This document shows, piece by piece, positions 17,630 through 27,723 of a stretch of DNA of 64,000 bases. Within the stretch, counting starts at the first letter, position 1, and each line of letters opens with the position of its first letter. Both the position numbers and the translations under genes were made by a program. The stretch comes from Trichaptum fuscoviolaceum. Its lineage: Eukaryota > Basidiomycota > Agaricomycetes > Hymenochaetales > Trichaptaceae. The stretch lies in assembly GCA_910574455.1 (NCBI GenBank), contig CAJSYZ010000011.1:1984001-2048000 (forward strand). The letters are read 5' to 3'. The notes under the pieces were generated by a model. That model was not told where the DNA came from. It ran no database searches and worked only from the letters and a program-made list of their open reading frames with translations.

Positions 17630-17873
17630 TTTGATTTGACATGTTCTTTATGTCTTTTATTTTTTTGACTTTCTCCGGTGGTCATGTATACCAACATCCT
17701 GCATTTACAATACTATACCCACAGTTCAGCTTGTAAACAATAGTAGTCATTGATTGGTTATATTATGGTTCCTGCACAAGCTTCATGTATCAAAACAGTA
17801 CATAACATATTGTAGTAATGCCATGTTTTTCAGCGTCGCGTATGCCTGGGGCAGCGCGCCGCACGTCTCGCAT

Positions 17874-19581
17874 TTATTCTTGTTTGCGGGCGGCTGCAGA
17901 TTCCCTCTCCTTTTTGCGCAAAGCACGCTTCCGAATGTCCTTGTGAAGACCTTAATCGAAAAATTAGGTTTGATGTACATACTGAATTGCGTAAATCGAG
18001 CCTTACCTAGCGTGTAGCTGATGAAGAATGTCTTCCAGCCTACCAGGTTGATGAAATAGTCCAAGAGCGAGTGTGACCAATAAGGAGTTGATGTGGATGG
18101 ACGCCCTGAAAGAATGTCAAGAAATGAGATCCACGCCATTATATATTGCATTCAGAAAATACGACTGACCAGTCCAAAGGGCACCACATGGCTGTTTGAT
18201 CTTCTTCAAGACAGAGGACACGAAGGTTTTCGGAGTGGGGATGAGAGCTGACGAACGGCGAATGCGGGACATGTTTGAGACCTGTTAAACGAATCTCAGT
18301 CAATGACTCTTCGGATATACTACATGAAGAACAGATACATACCACGAAGTACGTTGAGACACACTCGACATCAACGCCGGTGTCCTGGAGCTCGGATTGC
18401 AATGCATCAGACCACGTTTGGAGGAAGGCTTTCGAGCCCGAGTACGTTGCAAGGAGAGGGGATGGCGTTGCTCCAGCGAAAGAAGATAGTGTCAAGATCA
18501 AGCCCCGGTTTCTGGAATTTTTTTTTTAGTCAGTAACTAAAGTCTTAGAATCAATATGAAACATACTGGTGAAGCATGTTCTTCAATACGACCTTCGTAA
18601 CCCGAAGAGTACCATTGATGTTGATATCAATAATGGCTTGTTGCTCTTCTACAGGAGTCTCAAGGAAGGAGACAGGCATTTCGTGTGATTTTCCGACATT
18701 GTTTACTGTAGTTGAAGAAATTTGAAGAAATAAGTAATCGACAAAAGGTGTTAGAATCAGAGATAATAATGGACAAACCCAAGACACCAATATCACGTCC
18801 CCTGCAGGCGTGTGCAAGCGCCTCATAATCCCCGTCCTTGGCCGCTGAAAAGTCAATAGGCAATCTCGCTGCCTTAACATTGAATTTCTCTACTGTCGAA
18901 GTGCAACGTTGAGGATACAAACACTGCTTGGAGACGAAAGATTACACACCAATTTCGGTCGTGACAGCCTTCAACTTGTCCTCACTTCTGCTCACGAGAA
19001 GAATGTTGAAGCCGGCTTTAGCAAGCTGCAAGGCAAATTCCTTCCCAATGCCATCCGTAGCACCCGTCACAACTTTGGAGTATTAGAGCCTCTATCACAC
19101 GTAGACACAACTACTCCAATGCCTACCTGCCCATGAACCATCCTTCGACCCGTACCTCTTGACCTGTTCATCAAAAGCGTCCGTTAGAACGAAACGGTTC
19201 AACCAGCAATTTCTAATTCAACTTACCGACTTTCCCGGAAGGATGAACGTCTGCAACAGCACAAGCAATGTTTTCGCAACGAAAGCTGCTGTTGTGAAGA
19301 ATCCTACCGCAAGCAAGACCGACACAGCAGCAGCGGGGACATCTGTGACACAATGAATGAACTTTTCACTTCTGTCAATTCTGCACCCGATAAACGCACG
19401 TTCAGTTATCCTTTCGAGAACAGAGAACTCAACAACCATCATTAATCACTCCGACTGTCGAGGGAATGGGAGACAGGGAGAGAAGGTAGGGCCAGAGTCC
19501 TATGTTACAAGCAAGAAAGGCTGCACAGCCACCGACGTAATATCGCAACTTGAGACGCGGCGCCTTAGCAGAGGAGGACAT
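17874..19581 (-). CDS. IFA38: Very-long-chain 3-ketoacyl-CoA reductase (Ifa38/KAR type)
   Basis: An ER membrane short-chain dehydrogenase that reduces 3-ketoacyl-CoA with NADPH in the fatty-acid elongase cycle, feeding sphingolipid synthesis. The first exon starts [18 protein letters not shown]. The second holds a transmembrane segment ([18 protein letters not shown]). Next come the Rossmann motif [14 protein letters not shown] and the NNVGKSH loop. The active-site block is [20 protein letters not shown] followed by SK, giving the catalytic Ser and YxxxK. This '[11 protein letters not shown]' signature is typical of KAR enzymes rather than of 3-ketodihydrosphingosine reductase. The C-terminal exon carries [18 protein letters not shown] and ends in the dibasic RKQE, a plausible ER-retrieval signal. 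Its start lies only 33 bp downstream of the deacetylase stop codon on the same strand. Confidence 0.9.
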
Positions 19582-19614
19582 CAGTATCAACAAATTCAAT
19601 AAATTATATCTTGT

Positions 19615-21153
19615 TCATTGTGACTGGAAAATCCTCCTTCGGATATCTTCCACAACAGAGCCAAATGCGCTCTCTACAATACATAAATATTCGTTTGTAT
19701 TGTCATCTTGCATGTTTCCTTTCGGAACATCCAAAACAAAGGAAGGTGAATATGACGAAAACGCTGAATGATCAGGAATAGGCGTTTCGAGTGACAGCGG
19801 TGATCCAATCTTTCATAAATCCCTCAGCCGCAAGTCTCATCGAGGAGAATGAAAATGTAGACTCACTACAACCGATGTTAAATAGGACCAGGCTCGAGCA
19901 GCATTAGCAGAGTTGTAGCCACCTAAGAATGCGATATGTAGTAATTACCCACAACAGATGGTTTGGAAGACTCACCGCCTCCCAACAAAAGGAGCTTGCA
20001 CTTCCAGTTGTCGACAATATTTCGTATACACCATCCCATATCACCTTCTTCGACGCCGATGCACAAATTCCACATCGCACATGGATCTCCAGCCAAACCG
20101 TCCAGACCGCATTGCACGACGACGTAGTCTGGCTGGTACGCATCTTTCACGTCCTCCACGATTCTCCATATACGCTTGAAAGTGCCTGACGATGCTCCCC
20201 TTCGCAATGGCATAGATAAAGTGAATGGATCATACACCGGGGACTCAGGAGACGGCAAATCCGCTAACGGAGAAGGCGGGAAGAACCCTGGACTGGAGTA
20301 GTGTATTGACAGCGTCAATACTTGTGGATTCGCACCAGATGAAGATTTGTAGAATGATTCAGAGACGCCGTCCGAGAAGTGCAAGTCAAGGTCCAGGTAC
20401 ATCACGCGGTTCTTCCGGCTCAAAGGAGAGGTTCCCACCGTCTTAGGTATAAGTGGTGTCTTCTTAAGCGAAAGTATAGCGAGGATACAATCTGCTACAT
20501 AGCAGAATCCAGAAGCACGAGCCTTTTGCGCGTGATGTCTGGAGGCAGTTTCAATCGACGTATGTAGACAGCGGCGAGTGTGCATACCTGCCGCCGTCCC
20601 AGCAAATAGCAATGTCAAAGTCGTGAGATTTTAATGCTTCTACAGCTGTCAATGTAGCTCCTGCGACAAGACGAACGTATCCACCTAAGCCCTTGAAAGG
20701 AGGACAGTCCTAAACCGATAGACCAGAGAAGTTCAAGGTGAGCTCATGAGCTCCAGACAGAGATACGTATGGAGCAGTTACATCTTCGATTCCGAATTCT
20801 GAATGTGTGTCTTGACGATTGTCAGAAAATGGTGTGTCGGCAGAATGTGAAGGGTTCAACACAAAGTCGATATAATCCTTGTCATGGTAAAGACAGAGCT
20901 CGGAGACCGTAGCAAGGCGTGGTTTGATTACTTGCAGGGAGCGATGAGAAACGCCAGTGGTATTAGATAGCAAGCTGAGGTTTTGAGCAAGAGAATGTAC
21001 AAGCAGCGATCTGCCCTTGTTACTTGGAAGCAGCGAGGAAACCTAAGCATTTATTAAATTATTAGGTACTATTAGTGTTGATTTCAATAAAAATCCGACC
21101 TTCACTAGGTCTGACGAGAGAATGTAGGCAATGCGATGTTGCGTGGATTCCAT
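19615..21153 (-). CDS. Class I-like histone deacetylase (HDAC8/Hos1-type)
   Basis: A zinc-dependent lysine deacetylase of the arginase/deacetylase fold. It starts MESTQHRIAYILSSDLVK at 21153. Visible core motifs are AICWDGGRHHAQKARASGFC (tandem His of the charge relay), YLDLDLHFSDGVSESFY (the Asp and His zinc ligands kept, although the usual HHGDG is here HFSDG), YVVVQCGLDGLAGDP (third zinc ligand Asp) and LLLGGGGYNSANAARAWSYL (catalytic Tyr loop partner) assembled across an intron. The C-terminus PIPDHSAFSSYSPSF to RRRIFQSQ is in frame to the stop at 19615. Length is about 420-440 residues, as in HDAC8 and Hos1, without the long Rpd3 tail. The assignment among class I subtypes is less sure than the family call. 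The upstream region is shared with a divergent nicotinamidase and interrupted by a MITE. Confidence 0.88.
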
Positions 21154-21304
21154 GGACCAGTCACGGTGTAAGTAGCAACAAACGAACCGTCACGGCGTGC
21201 CAGTGAGTTGCTTGACAATTGAACCCCCGCGTCCGAGTCGGGCCGAGTCTGAGTTTATGTAATAAAATACCAATGGCAACTTCTTACATAACTTAGTAAG
21301 TAAC

Positions 21305-21386
21305 TTACAGCCTGTAACATAAACCTTGACCCTCCCCTCAAAATCGAAAGTTTTTTTCGCGCGTCACGTGCGTCACGTGCTAAGCC
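21305..21386 (+). repeat. MITE left terminal inverted repeat
   Basis: Left arm of the 545-bp element; inverted partner at 21766-21849. Contains two CACGTG palindromes at its inner end and a poly-T stretch. Confidence 0.88.
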
Positions 21387-21765
21387 AACCTGCCTGAAAC
21401 GTTGCGCGCAGGCTGAGCACACACGCGTTCAGCACTTCAACTTCGTGCTCTGGCAACGGATTCTATGTTTTTTTTTCTTTTGCTATCTTTTATTTATCTA
21501 TCTTTTGCTTGTGCTGAACCAAATGATAGTACAAAAATGCTTTGCCAAGAACATCAAAATCTGTATATCTGTGCGAAAATGTGTGATTTTTACAGCAAAA
21601 AATGAATATATCTTCCGGATTACTTTAACATATGTTTTCTGGCATTTTAAGCCAACTTCTAGCCAGCTTCTAGCAACAGAAAGCTCCTCAAACCGAGCAA
21701 CCATGCTCTAATTTCAAGGTGCCCAAAGGCTCAAACGTGTTTGAGCGTCGTCTGCGCGCACCAGA

Positions 21766-21849
21766 GGCTTATCACGTGACGCACGTGACGCGCGAAAAAA
21801 AACTTTCGATTTTGAGGGGGGGGGTCAAGGTTTATGTTACAGGCTGTAA
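21766..21849 (-). repeat. MITE right terminal inverted repeat
   Basis: Right arm, the reverse complement of 21305-21386 apart from small homopolymer-length differences and one inner-edge substitution. Confidence 0.88.
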
Positions 21850-21957
21850 AGCGTCGATCACCCTCAGCCTGAGGCTGCCGGTTCCGAGCTCCGATTCCCA
21901 GCTCTGGCCTGACTTCCACCGTGACTCTCATCATCTTCACCAGCCTCGTATCACGAA

Positions 21958-22923
21958 ATGCCAGAACGAGCAGCGCTCCTGGTCGTTGATGTACAATAGT
22001 GAGCAACCTTTATAAATCTGTCAAAGCTTCTACCAAGGCTGTACTTGAAGCGATTTTCTACCCGGAGGTTCACTCGGCGTAAATGGGGGCGATCAAATCT
22101 TACCCGTTGTATGCAACCTCCTAGCCGGCAAATGGGACTTTGTAGCAGCGAGCCAGGCATGTCTGGATCTCAGATACAGTCATTAGCTACTGAACAACAC
22201 TGTCTTCCAGGACTATCACCCTCCGAATCACGTTTCATTGTAGATACTTTCGATGCCTTCTTATCGCCCAAAAGCTCAGCCAGGTGCCTTAGCGCTAATA
22301 CACACGGGAAGAGTGCTTTCACCCAAATTGAGGTTCCATATTCATATGGCTCAGAGGGGGGGCCTGCTATGACTACCCAGATGCTATGGCCAGATCATTG
22401 TGTGAGGGATTTTAGTCGGTCACTAAATGCAAATGTTGTAATCCTACATTTCACAGGTGCAAGGTTCACATGGAGCTGAGATAGAAAACTCCGTAAGCAA
22501 CGCACTACAGCCATGGATAGGCAGTGGCAAGGGTATGCTTGTTCAAAAGGTAATGTAATTGTCCTTCTTTCCCAAGTTGTGATAAAAGGTGAACGGAAAA
22601 ATAACTAGGGGACATTTGTCGATGCGGACGCCTACTCTGCCTTTGCATCTCGGCCTGACCTCCCTCCAGATTCATCTCCTCTAACAAGTAAACTCCAAGG
22701 CGAGGGTATAACACAAATCTTCGTAGTGGGAATCGCCACGGACTATTGTGTGCGTTATTCCGCCCTCGATGCTGCGAAGGCCGGATTTGAAACTTTCATC
22801 ATCCGTGACGCTGTGCGAGCGGTTGGGGGTGACGTTGCTACTCATACCGTAGCCAGTGAGCTCGATGCTGCGGGAGTCAGGTTCATCAGTCTGGATGACC
22901 CCAAGGCTACTTCTTGGCTCTGA
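21958..22923 (+). CDS. PNC1: Nicotinamidase (Pnc1 type)
   Basis: Hydrolyses nicotinamide to nicotinate and ammonia in the NAD+ salvage pathway. The spliced protein starts MPERAALLVVDVQ, then YDFLPGGSLGVNGGDQILPV, giving the catalytic Asp of VVDVQ-DF. The metal-site block is DYHPPNHVSFANTHG (Asp and His ligands), with a further His in MLWPDHCVQGSHGAEI. The catalytic Lys is in MLVQKGTFVDADAYSAF. The nucleophile Cys is in VVGIATDYCVRYSALDAAKAG. All three triad residues are present. One intron (22157-22210) appears to use a GC donor (CAG|GCATGT ... TTCCAG|GAC); the others are GT-AG. Length of about 225 residues is normal for fungal nicotinamidases. It is divergent from the deacetylase, with a MITE between. 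Confidence 0.9.
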
Positions 22924-24860
22924 GAGGTTCTATAGTACCTGGGACGTGTAATACTAGGACGTTTAGTTTCCGGCGCGTATCTGTAAGTTGTTGCAGAATG
23001 TGGTTGGACTAATCGTTAGGAACTCGAGTACACAAAATTGTTTTACCCGCTATTTCCAACGACTATCCTGTAAATGCATGGCTTCTATTTTATTACATTT
23101 ATACGGGATGGTGTGAGAGAGAGAGAAGAGAGGATTGTCCGATTTTCTTGGAGGACTCGGTGGGAGGAGCTTTACTTTTAATCTCCGCCTCAAAGCCTGA
23201 CGTGCAAATCCTGACTGTTGAATATCGTTCCAGATCCGAGTCTACCGCCGCCATGACCTACATAGTAGTCATTGTCTTGCAACTTGGATTGCAGCTTTAA
23301 ACCCATACGCATACGTTGAACGAGCCGCCCTGCTCTACATGTATCGCGACCGCACTATATGTCTCTTCTCTCCAGTCAGTAACTACGAAAGTCCACTGGC
23401 ACAAGGTCGCGTTACTGAGTCCGTCCACAACTTAGCTTGAACGATGCATCTCTCCAGGTTCCTTTCTAAGCTTCGTCGACAGCTATCATACATACAGTCG
23501 AATGTTTTACATGGTACATACGTGGCAAAGTAAGGGCATGCGTGCGCTTGCTTGACGTCGCCGTCTTCTGTAGTGTTGAAAGGTATGTATCTCAGATCGC
23601 ATGCCAAATCTACCGTACCTGATATCGAGGCCAGGTATCTGTTGACTCCCTCATGGTCATTCTACAGTCTTTTATGGAACAAATCCATCAACGCATGTTG
23701 CGAACTATCGCCCATAACTCGTGTGCCTGGTGCTGCATTCTTTCACATCACGAAGTGTTGTTTGCATGACGTTAACCTGCCGTGAGTGCCGATTTGCTGT
23801 TTAGGCTCTATCATCAAGTTGAATAATCGAATACGGACGAAGTCTCTCATCTTCTCGTATTGCTTCCTTCTGGCCCGCGAACGTGCCCCATCACATGCAT
23901 CACAATTCGATCTTGCGAAGCCATGCAGAGTACGGGCCGCAACATTGGACGCTGAAATCGCGGCGAAATTTCCTGTGGTGGGACGGGCCCCGGGCGGGAA
24001 CCTTCTTTTAGACAAGTTCGGATCGTCGGCTTCATTCCAAGCTAGCGTACGTCCCTTTCTACTTTTCTCTTTCGTTTTCTAGCGCTCGATATTTGATTAT
24101 ATTATCAGACGTAGGGCTATCGCACGACAATCTCGATCTTACTTGCGAATAACGCTCGCTAGTTTAAGGCCATTCTCTTCCCGATTAAAGTCGTACTCGG
24201 GGCTACTAAAAGCTCATCGTGTATCGCCTTGTTGCCGATCACACGCGAGGCTGTCGCCCAACTTGAATGTGCATATTTGAGGCCCAGAACGTCCGAAGGA
24301 ACGAGGCAAGCATGCCATTGTATACTGTGAAATAGCCGAACAAACCGGAAGATAGCGAATATAGGGTAGTCCATGGCGATGCCTTCCGTAGCACTGGCAC
24401 CCTGAGTTGCTGAAGTGTTGCCGTAAGGAATTATCAGCATGATGCTGCCCTATCTCAGCGCAAATGTGAAAGTTTTTAATTGTAAGTCACGACTTTGATT
24501 CACTTACATCATGGCATTAACTTCTTCAGAAGCGCATCCTTGTGCATAGAGGTCCATTTGCACCGGCAGTAACGCCTGTCAAGATCTGAACTTACCTGCA
24601 CTCTTCAAATATGATCTCGCGACTCATTCGTTCCAGATTGAAAGACAACAAGGTCCAGAACATAAGCCTGAATGGGCGTACCTTTCCTCTCCTCTTCAGG
24701 CTAGCTAGTCGGGGTTGGATCCATAAAGAGATCGCCGATGATCTGCCCGACGGGCCCACTTACACCGTGCAACGTTTACGAGAGTTTGATTGAAATGAAC
24801 TCTTTCAACTTTCGGGACCCCTGCCCTGGACACAAGAGGCCGGGATAGATAGAAGGCGTT
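22924..24860. other. Long intergenic stretch without a supported gene
   Basis: About 1.9 kb. Several 60-100 codon frames exist on both strands (for example 23786-24082 plus and 24159-24440 minus), but none matches a family I know. Splice-like signals are not organised into a convincing gene. A frame around 24585-24710 reads DLATHSFQIERQQGPEHKPE and faintly resembles a double-stranded-RNA-binding fold, but it stops soon after. It may be a relic of a gene. Confidence 0.35.
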
Positions 24861-24879
24861 GATTGTTTTGTGTAGCCGC

Positions 24880-25030
24880 CCCTACCCCTTCTCCCCACTC
24901 CCACCTGTCTTTAAACGCACGCTCAAGCCAATACTCACTATTCCAGTCCCACTCTCCTCCTTCTCCTTCTCCCGCTTCCGCACACTCTTCCTTACTCTTT
25001 CCCACTCATTCTTTCTTCCACCTTTCCTCG
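24880..25030 (+). promoter_or_regulatory. CT-rich upstream tract of the Kre6-like gene
   Basis: About 150 bp strongly pyrimidine-biased on the plus strand (runs such as CTCCTTCTCCTTCTCCCGC and CCCCTTCTCCCCACTCCCAC). It ends about 45 bp before the ATG at 25077. CT-rich tracts of this kind commonly lie at transcription starts of well-expressed fungal genes. The role here is inferred from position only. Confidence 0.35.
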
Positions 25031-25076
25031 GCCCTTAACGCCGGCTCAGCTGCCTACGACATTTGATCCTACAACC

Positions 25077-27108
25077 ATGACGACGGATGGCCATGATATC
25101 AGGGACGTCGTGCATAGTCATGATAATGACCTGCTGCACGCCGTACCTGGTCCTTCACTGTTTCTGAGCCAGCCATACGCCGATATTAGTGGCCAAAGTG
25201 GTACACGAACACAAGCTTCATCTCCTCCCTCCTCAGCACCTCCAACTCCAAGGGATGTAAACGGGCTGCACTTCAAGCACAGCTCGACGAACAGCTCAGT
25301 TTCTGCTATCACAGACTCAGGTAATCGATCAACAAACCCCTTCAGCTCAGTGGCGGATGCCCTCGACAGGCTGGACTACGTACCTTCATCTGTTCGTTCA
25401 TTCTCCGGACTTAACATCGGAGGGGGTTATCCGTTCCCCGAACAACAAATTAGCACCGGTCAGTTTCCTATGCATCTCCGCTCATAATACCTTTTTTACC
25501 GATTGAACATAGCCGAGTTCGAGCGTGGCTTAGGAAGCAAATCCATCGGCCTGGCCATATCTGGGCGATCCCCGGAATCAACTCCAACAGCGAGTTCGTC
25601 TCCTCTTAAGGTTTCGTTCAATGAATCCAGGGCAAGTTTCTCGCAGGAGAAGCGGGGTGAACGTGACTCGTCAACATTCTTGCGTCACTCGCTCGCGTGT
25701 CCGCCACCTCGCAAAAATCCGATTCTCGATGTCCCTCAACTTCCCAATGGTCCTGCTCGAGTCTCTTATGAGAATAGCGGACTTTCTCGGAAAGCCACGA
25801 TCAAAAGGCTTAAGTCAACTGCACTAGATGAACGCCCAATTGAAAAACCATGGCTCCAGAAGAAGGATATACGTGCTCGTCTAAGCTATTGCTTGACGGT
25901 CATTGGTATGTTTCTAGGGGCTGCCGCAGCTGCCGTCGTGTGCTACATGGGAGCTAAGGGCGTGCGGATGGTTGGTAACGTGTGTCTGGTTCTCGACGAG
26001 GATTTCAATAACGGAATCGACTCAAATATCTGGTTCCATGAAGTCAGCATGTCGGGCTTTGGGTGAGATCAGTATCTTCTTCGGTTTAGAAATTCACGCT
26101 GATCAGACTGTCTAGGAACAATGAATTCGAGATGACGACGAACGCGGAAAACAATTCATTCGTTGACAACGGAATCCTGTATATTGTTCCGACGTTGACT
26201 GCTGATGTCATAGGTGCACAAAACGTCTTTGACGGCTACACCTTTAATATCACGGGCTGTACATCAGTGAACGCGACAGAGTGCGGTGCTATCTCGAACA
26301 AGACGACACACACTATCATTAACCCCATTCAGTCTGCACGACTCACGACGAACTTCTCCCGTTCAATTCAGTATGGACGCGTTGAGGTTCGGGCTAAGCT
26401 TCCGCGCGGAGACTGGATCTGGCCAGCGATCTGGATGCTCCCCACTAATGATACGTATGGGCCGTGGCCGATGAGCGGAGAAATCGACATCATGGAGGCT
26501 CGTGGAAATGGGCCAGATTATCCGGCGCAGGGCACCAACTTCGTCCGTGGGTCACTCAACTGGGGGCCCATTTCGTTTATAAATTCTGTGGCAAAAACTT
26601 TCGGTTGGTGGACGATTCGCCGAAAGACATACGCCGACGACTTCCATACGTACGCACTGGAATGGACAGAGGAGTTCATTCGAATCTATGTCGACTCCCG
26701 GCTCACCAAAATGCTTGACCTTCGTTTTAATGAACCTTTTTTCAAGCGCGGTGACTATCCCACTGCTGTTTTCAATGGAACAGAAGAGATCGTCCTCCAG
26801 AATCCCTGGGAAAAGGCAAACTCAAACGCTGCACCATTCGATCAACGTGAGTACCTATCATTCTTATCGTGCATGAACTTCTTACGAATCCATCATTTGC
26901 AGCGTTCTACTTGATCCTTAATGTTGCAGTTGGTGGCACAAATGGATGGTTTCCTGACAACGTGGGTGACAAGCCGTGGCTTGACGAATCTAGTCAAGCT
27001 ATGTACGACTTTGCCCTATCCCAGGACAAATGGTATACTACATGGCCAACTGACCCGAAAGATCGGGGCATGGCTATTGACAGTGTCAAGATGTGGCAGA
27101 AATGCTGA
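25077..27108 (+). CDS. Kre6/Skn1-type beta-glucan synthesis protein (GH16)
   Basis: Type II membrane protein of the secretory pathway needed for cell-wall beta-1,6-glucan. Four exons fit cleanly: 25077-25458, 25513-26062, 26116-26846 and 26903-27108. The first about 245 residues are a Ser/Pro-rich cytosolic tail. One transmembrane helix follows (VIGMFLGAAAAAVVCYMGAK, about residues 250-275), then the lumenal SKN1/GH16 domain: LVLDEDFNNGIDSNIWFHEV, QYGRVEVRAKLPRGDWIWPA and the GH16 active-site signature GEIDIMEARGN with both acidic residues. Later blocks are FHTYALEWTEEFIRIYVD and FYLILNVAVGGTNGWFPDN, ending DSVKMWQKC. Several N-glycosylation sequons (NNT, NFS, NGT) lie on the lumenal side. 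The length near 620 residues is typical. It may be KRE6 or SKN1; basidiomycetes carry several copies. Confidence 0.92.
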
Positions 27109-27723
27109 ATGTCAATCTACCAATTGGCAGACTTGCAAATTCCTTAATACACGCATGATCATTAGTTTATAAATTGCTAAGTTGTGTTTGAACGATATCC
27201 AGACCTACAAATGAACAATTACTCGACTTCAGGCTTTAGATTTAAACATGTATAGACCTCATCTTTCGTTTACAGTAATAGCTGCTCGTTGTTCATTTTT
27301 TTCAATGAAACATTCTTTACTCTTACAAACATGAACTATATAACTGTCATATTCTTACTTTCGAACTCTATATACATTCCATCATGTACATACCTTTTCT
27401 ATGCGGGTCCCAGTGTGCACTTGTGTGCGTTTGTTTCCTACATGAGTGGTACAAATGCACGTCGAATCAATAAATGGCATAGTTCACGCGAGGACTTAAG
27501 ACATTGCCCTTGCGCATGCCAGTGTAGCTTAGGATATGAAGTTGGAGGGTGATGTAATTAACAAGCCACCATATTCTTAATCCAGCGTCATGTTGTCAAT
27601 CTCTGCTTTGTATAGTAAATATATCATTATTTTACATAACTGTCGCTCCCGATCGTTTTTGCAAGCAGAAGAGCAAAAAAAAAGAAAGAGACTTCTTGTT
27701 GATGAGCCCCATTGACTTGAGAC

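Larger units (their letters stand above)
21305..21849. mobile_element. 545-bp MITE with about 82-bp terminal inverted repeats
   Basis: The outer arms 21305-21386 and 21766-21849 are near-perfect inverted copies. They differ by small changes in a C run and an A run and by one base near the inner edge. The tips read TTACAGCCTGTAACATAAACC. Each arm contains two CACGTG palindromes in the context GTCACGTGCGTCACGTG. The interior is A/T-rich with no transposase frame. No convincing target-site duplication is visible at the flanks, so the exact family is uncertain. It sits in the divergent promoter region between the deacetylase (start 21153) and the nicotinamidase (start 21958). Confidence 0.85.

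Noticed and set aside
19615..22923. Functional link between nicotinamidase and the deacetylase through NAD+
   Set aside because: The deacetylase is the zinc-dependent type, not a sirtuin, so NAD+ salvage would not directly control it. Only shared promoter control remains plausible.
24585..24760. Possible double-stranded-RNA-binding domain
   Set aside because: Only about 30 residues look vaguely similar and a stop follows. No splice model restores a full domain.
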